Shown here piece after piece: positions 1 through 7,500 of a stretch of DNA of 64,000 bases. The DNA is from Roseateles_E cavernae. Its GTDB lineage: Bacteria > Pseudomonadota > Gammaproteobacteria > Burkholderiales > Burkholderiaceae_C. The position numbers and the translations under genes were made by a program. The stretch lies in the NCBI RefSeq assembly GCF_040187885.1, contig NZ_JBDPLH010000008.1, forward strand, positions 163,933 to 227,932. The letters are read 5' to 3'. The first letter of the stretch is position 1. Each line of letters begins with the position of its first letter. A model generated the notes under the pieces. The model ran no database searches and was not told the DNA's origin. It was given only the letters and a program-made list of their open reading frames with translations.

Positions 1-207
1 GCCCTGGGCGACGCGGCGCTGCACGGCCAGGGCCAGCTCGGCCGAGAAGGCCTCGAAGGTCTCCAGCGGATCCTCGTCCTGCGAGCCGGGGCGGAAGCAA
101 TGATGCAGGGTCGCGCGACTGACGCTGGCGCCCACCTGACCGGTGCCGACCGGAACATAGAAGCGGACGGTTTCCGACGGCTGGTGAAAAAAAGCGGCGT
201 GGGACAT
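1..207 (-). CDS. Unrecognised protein, N-terminal part only
   Basis: The frame is open from a start codon at 205-207 and runs off the left edge, leaving 69 codons. The protein begins MSHAAFFHQP and continues with VRFYVPVG, then an alternating polar/hydrophobic helix ending LALAVQRRVAQG. There is no signal peptide or membrane segment in the visible part. The general pattern (a VRF strand, then an F-rich helix rich in Ala and Arg) is loosely like small DUF1488-type proteins, but this is a weak guess. It is divergent from the arsenic operon, with 181 bases between the two starts, so nothing ties it to arsenic. Confidence 0.55.
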   Translation of the reverse strand, partial: MSHAAFFHQPSETVRFYVPVGTGQVGASVSRATLHHCFRPGSQDEDPLETFEAFSAELALAVQRRVAQG

Positions 208-366
208 GGTGGGGCCTGCGGTTGACTGCGTACGGCGCGAGGCCGGGAGTGGTGTTGCCCGTCTGTGCCGGCTTCTCGCCCGAGGCTAACCCTTATTCGT
301 CCGCGGCGTGGGATTGTTTTGCTACCTTGCCCGCGCTGGCGTTCCCGTGAGCTTGCTATCTATTCT

Positions 367-390
367 ATATTTCGATTAAGATGGAAATAT
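367..390. promoter_or_regulatory. Candidate ArsR operator overlapping the arsR start
   Basis: A 7-base inverted repeat, ATATTTC (367-373) and GAAATAT (384-390), sits in an AT-rich island within otherwise GC-rich DNA and reaches the first two bases of the arsR start codon. Repressors of the ArsR/SmtB family bind such AT-rich dyads and usually control their own operon. Assignment to ArsR is inference from position. Confidence 0.55.
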
Positions 391-712
391 GGAAGAGCAG
401 CAAGTCATCAAATCGCTGGCCGCGCTGGCCCAGGCCGCGCGGCTGCAGGTGTTCCGGGCCCTGGTCGTGGCCGGCCCGGCCGGCCTGACGCCCAGCGCAC
501 TGGCCGAGCAGTTGGCGCTGCCCGGCTCGACGCTGTCTTTTCATCTGAAGGAACTGCTGCATGCCGGCCTGGTGACTCAGGAGCGCGATGGCCGCCACCT
601 GATCTACCGCGCCGCCTATGAGCAGATGAACGCCTTGCTGGCCTATCTGGCCGCCAACTGCTGCCAGGGCGAGGCCTGCCTGCCCGACCCCAACAAGATG
701 TGCTGCCCATGA
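389..712 (+). CDS. arsR: ArsR-family arsenic-responsive repressor
   Basis: This 107-residue winged-helix protein would repress the ars operon until As(III) binds. The helix-turn-helix lies around residues 33-60 (LTPSALAEQL, then STLSFHLKEL), followed by the wing with DGRHLIYR. It lacks the Cys-x-Cys site of the plasmid R773 type in the recognition helix. Instead, cysteines cluster in the tail: Cys91, Cys92, Cys97, Cys105 and Cys106. A tail cysteine pair plus a nearby third cysteine is the As(III) site of the Acidithiobacillus ferrooxidans type of ArsR. No clear Shine-Dalgarno sequence precedes the ATG, and the candidate operator overlaps it, so the message may be nearly leaderless. The stop overlaps the arsC start (ATGA). 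Confidence 0.9.
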   Translation: MEEQQVIKSLAALAQAARLQVFRALVVAGPAGLTPSALAEQLALPGSTLSFHLKELLHAGLVTQERDGRHLIYRAAYEQMNALLAYLAANCCQGEACLPDPNKMCCP

Positions 713-1224
713 CGACATTCAACGTTCTGATTCTCTGCACCCACAACTCGGCCCGCAGCGTGCTGTCCGAGGGCATGCTGAACCACCTCGCCGTGCGCTT
801 GGGCCGCGACGTCCGCGCGCACAGTGCCGGCAGCGCACCCAGCGGCCGCATCAACCCCTTCGCCATCGAAGCGCTCAGCAACGCCGGCATCGAGACCGAC
901 GCCTACCGCAGCAAGAGCTGGGACGAGTTCACCGGCCCCGAGGCGCCGCCGCTGTCCCTGGTGATCACCGTCTGCGACAGCGCCGCGGCCGAGCAATGCC
1001 CGGTGTTCTTCGGAGCGAACCGTGATGGAGGCCAGCCGGTCAAGGTGCACTGGGGCTATGCCGATCCGTCGAATGCCGAAGGTGGCGACGAGGGCAAGCG
1101 CCGCGCTTTCGAGCTGACCCGCCAGGCCATCGGCTACCGCATGCTGCAGTTGCTGCAGCTGCCGCTGGAGTCGATGAGCAGGCCGGAGCTGCTGGCAGCG
1201 CTGAACGCCATCGCGAAGAGCTGA
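709..1224 (+). CDS. arsC: Arsenate reductase, low-molecular-weight phosphatase type
   Basis: It reduces arsenate to arsenite in the cytoplasm. The 171-residue protein opens with the phosphatase P-loop CTHNSAR, with Cys10 and Arg16 as the catalytic pair, and carries DPS further on as the likely general-acid loop. Two later cysteines, Cys89 and Cys97, match the relay cysteines of thioredoxin-coupled ArsC enzymes in spacing, although the exact electron donor cannot be read from sequence. I chose the ATG at 709, which forms the ATGA overlap with arsR; a GTG at 700 would add only three residues inside arsR. aqpS follows 9 bases later. Confidence 0.9.
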   Translation: MTTFNVLILCTHNSARSVLSEGMLNHLAVRLGRDVRAHSAGSAPSGRINPFAIEALSNAGIETDAYRSKSWDEFTGPEAPPLSLVITVCDSAAAEQCPVFFGANRDGGQPVKVHWGYADPSNAEGGDEGKRRAFELTRQAIGYRMLQLLQLPLESMSRPELLAALNAIAKS

Positions 1225-1233
1225 GGCGCGACC

Positions 1234-1929
1234 ATGCATGCAAGCACCTCCCAGAAGCTGCTGGCCGAGGGCCTCGGCACCGCGCTGCTGCTGGCGGTCG
1301 TCATCGGTTCCGGCCTGATGGCCGAGCGCCTGTCCGGCGGCAATGTGGCAATCGCGCTGCTGGCCAACACCCTGGCCACGGTGGGCGGCCTGTACATCCT
1401 GATCGAGGTCTTCGGCCCCGTCAGCGGTGCGCATTTCAATCCGGCCGTCAGCGCCGTGATGGCCTGGCGCGGCGAGCTGCCCGCGGCCATCCTCCTGCCC
1501 TATGTCGGCGCCCAGCTGCTGGGCGCGATGCTGGGCGCCTGGCTGGCCCATGCGATGTTCGATCTGAGCATCCTGCAGTTCTCCAGCAAGCCCAGGAGCG
1601 GCACCGGGCAGTGGATCGCCGAGGGCGTCGCCACCTTCGGCCTGCTGCTGGTGATACTGCGGGCGCCGGCTTCGCGGGTGGCGGCCATGGTCGCGGCCTA
1701 TATCGGCGCGGCCTACTGGTTCACCGCTTCCACGGCCTTTGCCAACCCGGCCGCTGTGTTCGGCCGCATGTTCAGCGACAGCTTTGCCGGCATCGCGCCG
1801 GCCAGCGCGCCGGGCTTTGTCCTCGCCGAGCTGCTGGGCGCCGCGCTGGCGCTGGGCGTGCATCGGCTGCTGCGGCCGGCGACTGCCCGCCAGTCTTCCC
1901 ATCCTTCTGCCTCCGAGCGCCATGTCTGA
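1234..1929 (+). CDS. aqpS: Aquaglyceroporin of the arsenic operon (AqpS-like)
   Basis: This is a 231-residue MIP-family channel with six hydrophobic segments and both pore signatures: HFNPAVSAV (NPA at 69-71) and FANPAAVFGR (NPA at 171-173). In Sinorhizobium meliloti an aquaglyceroporin in the order arsR-aqpS-arsC-arsH takes the place of the ArsB pump. Arsenite made by ArsC then leaves down its gradient. The gene set here is the same, and no arsB or acr3 is present in the window, so the same role is inferred. The stop overlaps the arsH start by 8 bases, which suggests translational coupling. Confidence 0.88.
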   Translation: MHASTSQKLLAEGLGTALLLAVVIGSGLMAERLSGGNVAIALLANTLATVGGLYILIEVFGPVSGAHFNPAVSAVMAWRGELPAAILLPYVGAQLLGAMLGAWLAHAMFDLSILQFSSKPRSGTGQWIAEGVATFGLLLVILRAPASRVAAMVAAYIGAAYWFTASTAFANPAAVFGRMFSDSFAGIAPASAPGFVLAELLGAALALGVHRLLRPATARQSSHPSASERHV

Positions 1930-2653
1930 TCCGCTGTTTCCACAAGCCAGCTTGCCGGCCCTGCAAGCGGCCCTGTTCGAGCCACCGACCCAGGAGCGCC
2001 TGAGCGTGGCCGCGCCGTCCCGGCACCGGCCGCGCTTCCTGCTGCTCTATGGCTCGCTGCGCGAGCGCTCCTACAGCAAGCTGGCCGTGCTGGAAGCCGG
2101 CCGGCTGCTGGAGGCCATGGGGGCCGAGGTGCGCGTTTTCGACCCGGCCGGCCTGCCGCTGGTGGATGGCGCGCCGGACACCCACCCCAAGGTGCAGGAA
2201 CTGCGAGCGCTGGCCCAGTGGTCCGAGGGCATGGTCTGGTGCTCGCCGGAGCGCCATGGCGCGATGACCGGGCTGATGAAGACCCAGATCGACTGGATCC
2301 CGCTGAGCAGCGGCGCGGTGCGGCCCACCCAGGGCAAGACCCTGGCGGTGATGCAGGTCTCGGGCGGCAGCCAGTCCTTCAATGCGGTCAACCAGATGCG
2401 CATCCTGGGCCGCTGGATGCGCATGCTGACCATCCCGAACCAGAGCTCGGTGGCCAAGGCCTTCCAGGAGTTCGACGAGGCCGGCCGCATGAAACCCTCC
2501 AGCTACTACGAGCGCATCGTCGACGTGATGGAGGAGCTGATGAAGTTCACGCTGCTGACCCGCGATGTCTCGCCCTATCTGGTGGACCGCTACAGCGAGC
2601 GCAAGGAAGACGCCGAGGCGCTGAGCCGTCGCGTCAACCAGTCCAGCATCTAG
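1922..2653 (+). CDS. arsH: ArsH NADPH-dependent FMN flavoprotein
   Basis: This 243-residue flavodoxin-fold protein has the FMN phosphate-binding loop GSLRERSYS near residue 43 and the downstream SPERHGAMTG loop typical of ArsH. ArsH proteins oxidise trivalent organoarsenicals such as methylarsenite and reduce quinones or azo compounds using NADPH. The start at 1922 lies inside the aqpS end and gives the usual ArsH length, with a short N-terminal extension before the Rossmann-like core. The frame is open further upstream, but that part is a shadow of aqpS. It is the fourth gene of the ars operon, 6 bases before arsO. Confidence 0.92.
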   Translation: MSDPLFPQASLPALQAALFEPPTQERLSVAAPSRHRPRFLLLYGSLRERSYSKLAVLEAGRLLEAMGAEVRVFDPAGLPLVDGAPDTHPKVQELRALAQWSEGMVWCSPERHGAMTGLMKTQIDWIPLSSGAVRPTQGKTLAVMQVSGGSQSFNAVNQMRILGRWMRMLTIPNQSSVAKAFQEFDEAGRMKPSSYYERIVDVMEELMKFTLLTRDVSPYLVDRYSERKEDAEALSRRVNQSSI

Positions 2654-2659
2654 CGCGCC

Positions 2660-3748
2660 ATGGACCGCCCCGACGTCCTCATCATCGGCGGGGGTCAGGC
2701 CGCGCTGTCGCTGGGCTATTTCCTGCGCCGCAGCCGGCGCAGCTTCCTGATCCTCGATGCCGAGGACGGCCCCGGCGGTGCCTGGCGCCATGCCTGGCGC
2801 TCGCTGCGCCTGTTCTCGCCGGCGCAGTGGAGTTCGCTGGCGGGCTGGCCGCTGCCGCCCGAGCCGGGCCAGAGCTATCCCTCGCGCGAGCATCTGCTGG
2901 ACTATCTGGCGCGCTACGAGCAGCGCTATGAGTTGCCGATTGAGCGGCCGGTGCTGGTCGACAGCGTCGAAGCCTCGCCCGAGGGCCTGCTCGTCCGGGC
3001 CGGCGCGCGGCAGTGGCGGGCCCGCAGCGTGGTCAGCGCCACCGGCAGCTGGCGCCATCCGGTCGTGCCGGTCTACCCGGACCAGGCCGCCTACCGCGGC
3101 CGCCAGCTGCATTCGGCCCGCTATCAAGACCCGACCCCGTTTGCCGGCCAGCGCGTGCTGGTGGTGGGCGGCGGCAACTCCGGCGCACAGATCCTGGCCG
3201 AGCTGTCGGAATATGCGGCGCAGACCGTCTGGGTCACCGAACGGCCGCCGCAGTTCCTGCCCGACGAGGTCGACGGCCGGGTGCTGTTCGAGCGCGCCAC
3301 CGCGCGCTGGCTGGCCCAGCAGCGCGGGGAGCCGGCCGAGGTGCTGCCCGGCGGCTTCGGCGACATCGTGATGGTGCCGCCGGTGCGGGCCGCGCGCGAA
3401 CGCGGCGTGCTGACGGCGCGTCCGCCCTTCGAGCGCTTCACGGCCGAGGGCGTGGTCTGGCCCGATGGCCAGGCGCAGGCCTTCGACGCGGTGATCTGGT
3501 GCACCGGCTTCCAGCCCGCGCTGGACCATCTGGCGCCGCTGGGCCTGCCGGAGCCGGACAGCGGCCGCATCGCGGTGCACGGCACGCGCAGCATTGTCGA
3601 GCCGCGGCTGTGGCTGCTCGGCTATGGCGACTGGGTCGGTGCGGCCTCGGCCACCCTGGTCGGCGTGATGCGCAGCGCGCGCAGCACGGCGCTGGAAATC
3701 GACGACTACCTGAACCAACTGGACGCGCCGGCCGGGCCGACGCCCTGA
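2660..3748 (+). CDS. arsO: ArsO-type flavin-containing monooxygenase
   Basis: This 362-residue flavoprotein has two dinucleotide-binding motifs: VLIIGGGQAALSLGY at the N terminus for FAD and VLVVGGGNSGAQI in the middle for NAD(P)H. A late ATG-type motif, VIWCTGFQP, is typical of flavin-containing monooxygenases. Proteins of this size and pattern in ars operons are called ArsO; their exact substrate is not settled. The gene follows arsH by 6 bases and closes the first operon. A 108-base gap, holding a 14-base palindrome, then separates it from the MarR cassette. Confidence 0.82.
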   Translation: MDRPDVLIIGGGQAALSLGYFLRRSRRSFLILDAEDGPGGAWRHAWRSLRLFSPAQWSSLAGWPLPPEPGQSYPSREHLLDYLARYEQRYELPIERPVLVDSVEASPEGLLVRAGARQWRARSVVSATGSWRHPVVPVYPDQAAYRGRQLHSARYQDPTPFAGQRVLVVGGGNSGAQILAELSEYAAQTVWVTERPPQFLPDEVDGRVLFERATARWLAQQRGEPAEVLPGGFGDIVMVPPVRAARERGVLTARPPFERFTAEGVVWPDGQAQAFDAVIWCTGFQPALDHLAPLGLPEPDSGRIAVHGTRSIVEPRLWLLGYGDWVGAASATLVGVMRSARSTALEIDDYLNQLDAPAGPTP

Positions 3749-3830
3749 GGCGGCAGCCCATCGCTGCGCCGCCCTCATCTTTGACTAGATAGATGCTATT
3801 GACAACCAAATCCGCGAGGACTACCGTGCG

Positions 3831-3844
3831 AGCAACTAGTTGCT
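3831..3844. promoter_or_regulatory. Perfect 14-base palindrome, candidate MarR operator
   Basis: AGCAACTAGTTGCT is perfectly self-complementary and ends 12 bases before the start of the MarR-family gene. MarR dimers bind palindromes of this size, usually over their own promoter. It would let the regulator control itself and the two genes behind it. No experimental support is visible. Confidence 0.55.
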
Positions 3845-3856
3845 ATCCACAACCTC

Positions 3857-4336
3857 ATGAATACCTCCTCCGCCTCGGCCGGCGAACTGCTGCGCGAAGT
3901 GGCGCGGCTCTACACCCGGGCCCAGCGCCTGGTGGCCGACTGCTGCCAGACCACGCCGACCCAGTGCCACATCCTGACCGAGCTGGCTCGGGCTGGTGTC
4001 GCGCTGCCCATGTCGGAGCTGGGCACGCGGCTGCTGCTGGAGAAGAGCTGGGTCAGCCGCGCCGTCGAGGGCCTGGCGGCCAAGGGCCTGGTCCTCAAGA
4101 CCGACAACCCCGTCGATGCGCGCAGCTGGCTGGTGGGCCTGAGCCCGGCTGGCGAGGCACGGGTTAGCGAGCTCAACGGCTTGCTGGACGGCCATGCGGA
4201 GCAACTGCTGGCCACGCTTCCAGCCCCGCAGCGCGAAGCGGTGCAAACCGCGCTGCTGCTGCTGCTCAAAACCCTGCGGGCGGATCACAGCGCGATGTGC
4301 TGCCTGCCCGCCAGCGAACGGAACAAGGACGGATAA
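3857..4336 (+). CDS. MarR-family regulator with cysteine pairs
   Basis: This 159-residue winged-helix protein has the MarR core: MSELGTRLLLEKSWVSRAVEGL as recognition region around residues 52-73, then a wing with DNPVDARSW. It is unusual in carrying Cys29-Cys30 and Cys37 in the N-terminal helices and Cys148-Cys149 near the C terminus. Both ends form the MarR dimer interface and ligand pocket, so these pairs could bind soft metals, As(III) or organoarsenicals, or act as a redox switch. That is inference. It starts 3 bases upstream of the fusion gene's ATG and is almost certainly co-transcribed with it and the MFS gene. Confidence 0.85.
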   Translation: MNTSSASAGELLREVARLYTRAQRLVADCCQTTPTQCHILTELARAGVALPMSELGTRLLLEKSWVSRAVEGLAAKGLVLKTDNPVDARSWLVGLSPAGEARVSELNGLLDGHAEQLLATLPAPQREAVQTALLLLLKTLRADHSAMCCLPASERNKDG

Positions 4337-4339
4337 ATC

Positions 4340-6118
4340 ATGACCACCCTCCCTATCTCCCTGCGCCAGGCCGGCCCGGCCGACTGGCCCGCGATCAGCG
4401 CGCTGCTCGGCGCCCACCGGCTGCCGCTGGACGGTGCCCGCGAGCATCTCGCGCACTTCCTGCTGGCCCAGCAGGGCGGCGAACTGGTCGGCTGCGCCGG
4501 CATCGAGCGCTACGGCGATATCGGCCTGCTGCGCTCGGTGGCGGTGGCGCCCGGGCTGCTGCAGCAAGGCATCGGCGCCCGCCTGCTGGCCACGCTCCTG
4601 GATGAGGCCCGGCGGCGTGGCCTGCGCCGGCTCTTCCTGCTGACGACGACGGCCGCCGGCTATTTCGAGCGTCTGGGCTTCGAGCACGTCGAACGCGCCG
4701 CGCTGCCCGCCGCACTGCAGGCTTCGGCCGAGTTGCGCGGCGCCTGCCCGGCCTCGGCCACCGCGATGGCGCTGCTGCTGGTTGAGGACGATGCCCCGAC
4801 CCAGGCTGGCTCCGCCGGCGATCTGCCGGTGGCCGTGCTGGGCGCCGGCCCGGTGGGCCTGGCCGCTGCCGCCCACTTGCTGGAGCGCGGCATCACGCCG
4901 CTGATCCTTGAGGCCGGGGACTCGGTCGGTGCGCACCTGCTGGATTACGGCCATGTGCGCCTGTTCTCGCCCTGGCGCTACAACCTCGACGCCGCGATGG
5001 CCCGCCAGCTGCGTGCCGGCGGCGGCTGGCAGGCGCCACCCGAGGACGAGCTGCCGCTGGCGCGCGAGATCGTCGAGCGGGTGCTCCAGCCCTATGCCGC
5101 GCTGCCGGCGGTGGCGGCCGCGCTGCGGCTCGGTACCCGCGTGACGGCGCTCAGCCGCGAGGGCTTCGACAAGGTCAAGACCACCGGCCGCGAGCAGGCG
5201 GCGTTCGTGATCCGCGCCACGCAGAGCGATGGCCGGACCCTCGAGCTGCGCGCCCGCGCGGTGATCGACGCCACAGGCACCTGGGGCCAACCCAACCCGG
5301 CCGGCGCCAACGGCCTGCCGGCGCTGGGCGAGCCCGAGCTGGCGGCTCGCATCGCCTATGGCATTCCCGACGTGCTGGGCGCGGCGCGCTCGCGCCATGC
5401 CGGCCGCCGCACCCTGGTGCTCGGTGCCGGCCATTCGGCCGCCAATGCGCTGCTGGCCCTGGCCGAGCTGGCGCAGCAGGTGCCCGGCACCCGCCTGGCC
5501 TGGGCCACCCGCACGGCCGCGCCGGCGCGTGCCTTCGGCGGCGGCGCGCTGGACGCGCTGCCGGCCCGCGGCCAGCTCGGCAGCGCACTGCGGGCGCTGC
5601 GCGACGAAGGCCGGCTGGAGTTCTTCGGCGGGCTGCGCATCGCCGCGCTGCGCCAGGAGGAAGACGGCAGCCTGACCGTGCAAGGGCAAGACCTGACCCT
5701 GAGCGGCTTCGACGAGTTGATCGTCGCCACCGGCCAGCGCCCCGATCTGAGCCTGGGCAGCGAGCTGCGCCTGAAGCTCGACCCCTGGCTGGAGTCGACC
5801 GAGGCCCTGGGGCCGCTGATCGATCCCAATCTGCACAGCTGCGGCACGGTGCGCCCGCATGGCCATCGCGAGCTGGCCCATCCGGAGCCGGGCTTCTACA
5901 CCCTGGGCGTCAAGAGCTATGGCCGCGCACCGACCTTCTTGATGGCCACCGGTTTCGAGCAGGCGCGCTCGGTCGCGGCGGCGCTGGCCGGCGACACCGA
6001 GGCGGCCGACCGGGTCGAGCTGGAGCTGCCTCAGACCGGCGTCTGCAGCAGCGGCCCGGCCGTGCGCCGTGGCTGCGGCAGCAAGGCCGGCGCCGCCAGC
6101 ACCGCCTGTTGCGGCTGA
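4340..6118 (+). CDS. Fusion of ArsN2-like GNAT acetyltransferase and FAD/NAD(P) flavoprotein
   Basis: The 592-residue protein joins two enzymes. Residues 5-148 are a GNAT acetyltransferase, with the acetyl-CoA loop QQGIGA at 75-80 after SVAVAP and a late YFERLGF strand-helix. Its pattern matches the short acetyltransferases called ArsN2 in arsenic clusters. Residues 162-560 are a flavoprotein with VLGAGPVG (167-173) for FAD, a second nucleotide loop LVLGAGHSAAN, and the ATGQRPD motif. The tail is cysteine-rich: Cys569, Cys579, Cys590 and Cys591. The ArsO- and FMO-like half suggests oxidation of an arsenical, and the GNAT half acetylation of an amino group. The substrate is unknown. The stop overlaps the MFS start (TGATG). 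Confidence 0.8.
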   Translation: MTTLPISLRQAGPADWPAISALLGAHRLPLDGAREHLAHFLLAQQGGELVGCAGIERYGDIGLLRSVAVAPGLLQQGIGARLLATLLDEARRRGLRRLFLLTTTAAGYFERLGFEHVERAALPAALQASAELRGACPASATAMALLLVEDDAPTQAGSAGDLPVAVLGAGPVGLAAAAHLLERGITPLILEAGDSVGAHLLDYGHVRLFSPWRYNLDAAMARQLRAGGGWQAPPEDELPLAREIVERVLQPYAALPAVAAALRLGTRVTALSREGFDKVKTTGREQAAFVIRATQSDGRTLELRARAVIDATGTWGQPNPAGANGLPALGEPELAARIAYGIPDVLGAARSRHAGRRTLVLGAGHSAANALLALAELAQQVPGTRLAWATRTAAPARAFGGGALDALPARGQLGSALRALRDEGRLEFFGGLRIAALRQEEDGSLTVQGQDLTLSGFDELIVATGQRPDLSLGSELRLKLDPWLESTEALGPLIDPNLHSCGTVRPHGHRELAHPEPGFYTLGVKSYGRAPTFLMATGFEQARSVAAALAGDTEAADRVELELPQTGVCSSGPAVRRGCGSKAGAASTACCG

Positions 6119-7314
6119 TGCGCATGGCGGCCTTGCAGCGCAGCGGCACGGTGGCGGCGCTGGGCACGGCCCAGACCCTGGCCTGGGCCTCGTCCTACTA
6201 CCTGCCGGCGATGCTGGCCGCGCCGATGGCCGCTGACCTGGGGGTGAGCAGGCCGACGGTGTTCGCGGCCTTCTCGATGGCCTTGATCGCCAGTGCGCTG
6301 CTGGGGCCCTATGCCGGCCGGGCCATCGACCGCTGGGGCGGCCGGCCGGTGCTGATGGGCAGCAGCCTGATGTTCGCGCTGGGGCTGGCCGCGCTGGGCC
6401 TGGCGCGCGACGGGGTCGGACTGTTCGCGGCCTGGCTGCTGCTCGGGCTGGCGATGAGTGGCGGGCTGTATGAAGCGGCCTTCTCGACCCTGGTGCGGCT
6501 GTATGGCCACGAGGCGCGCAACAGCATCACCGGCATCACCCTGATCGCCGGTTTTGCCAGCACCGTGGGCTGGCCCTTGTCGAGCCTGATGGAGCTGCAG
6601 TTCGGCTGGCGCGGTGCCTGCTTCGCCTGGGCCGGCCTGCATCTGCTGCTCGGCCTGCCGCTGAACTGGCGCTTGCCCGAGGTCGACCGGCCCGCTGCCG
6701 GGCCGAAGCCGGATGTCGCAAGGGCCGCGACGGCTGCCGCCGGGCCGACGCTGGTCGGCTCGCGCCATGCGGCCGCCTTGCTGGCGGTGGTGTTCGCCAT
6801 CACGATGTTCATCAGCACCGCGATGGCCGCCCATCTGCCGGGCCTGCTGCAGGCCGCGGGCGCCAGCCTGGCGGCGGCCGTGGCGGTCGGGGCCCTGGTG
6901 GGGCCGGCGCAGGTGGCCGGCCGGTTGCTGGAGTTTGGCCTGCTGCGGCGGCTCCATCCGCTGCTGTCGGCGCGGCTGGCGGCGCTGATGCATCCGACCG
7001 GCGCGGTCCTGCTGGCCGGCTTCGGCGCGCCGCTGGCCGCCGTGTTCGCACTGCTGCATGGCGGTGGCAATGGCGTGCTGACGATTGCCCGGGGGACCTT
7101 GCCGCTGGTGCTGTTCGGGCCGCAAGGCTACGGCCACCGGCAGGGACTGCTGGCGGTGCCGGCGCGCTTTGCCCAGGCGCTGGCGCCCTGGTTGTTCGGT
7201 CTGCTGCTGGCGCGCTGGGGCGCGCAGGCCATGTGGTTCTCGGCCGGGCTGGGGCTGATGGCCTTTGTCGCGCTGGCCGCGCTGAGTGCGGACCCGCCGC
7301 ACGAGGAACCGTGA
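6118..7314 (+). CDS. MFS transporter of the arsenic-linked cassette
   Basis: This is a 398-residue, roughly 12-segment major facilitator protein. The loop between segments 2 and 3 reads GPYAGRAIDRWGGRPVL, the usual MFS motif A in modified form. The ATG at 6118 overlaps the fusion gene's stop, so translation is probably coupled; upstream in-frame TTG lies inside the previous gene. In other bacteria MFS exporters such as ArsK and ArsJ sit beside arsenic flavoproteins or modifying enzymes and export trivalent or modified arsenicals. Here the same job, exporting the product of the fusion enzyme, is inferred from position only. Confidence 0.8.
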   Translation: MRMAALQRSGTVAALGTAQTLAWASSYYLPAMLAAPMAADLGVSRPTVFAAFSMALIASALLGPYAGRAIDRWGGRPVLMGSSLMFALGLAALGLARDGVGLFAAWLLLGLAMSGGLYEAAFSTLVRLYGHEARNSITGITLIAGFASTVGWPLSSLMELQFGWRGACFAWAGLHLLLGLPLNWRLPEVDRPAAGPKPDVARAATAAAGPTLVGSRHAAALLAVVFAITMFISTAMAAHLPGLLQAAGASLAAAVAVGALVGPAQVAGRLLEFGLLRRLHPLLSARLAALMHPTGAVLLAGFGAPLAAVFALLHGGGNGVLTIARGTLPLVLFGPQGYGHRQGLLAVPARFAQALAPWLFGLLLARWGAQAMWFSAGLGLMAFVALAALSADPPHEEP

Positions 7315-7500
7315 TTTTTGCCGGCCTTGCGCGATCTTGTGCCGCCGGCCTGCCTGGTAATTGCCCGGGCTTGCTTCCATAGTTTGAACAAGGCGCCTGC
7401 GCGTTGTCGGCGGCGTCCGACGCCGGCCGGCGCTGCCCGCCGACAGCGCCGGACCGCCTCCCTGCCTACGATGGAGGCGTCTCAGCGAAGGAGTGCGGAC

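Noticed and set aside
1739..1921. Extension of the arsH frame upstream
   Set aside because: It overlaps aqpS, including the second NPA motif, and lacks flavodoxin pattern.
3836..5881. Long minus-strand frame opposite the MarR and fusion genes
   Set aside because: No domain pattern and a Gln/Arg/His bias typical of antisense frames in this GC-rich DNA.
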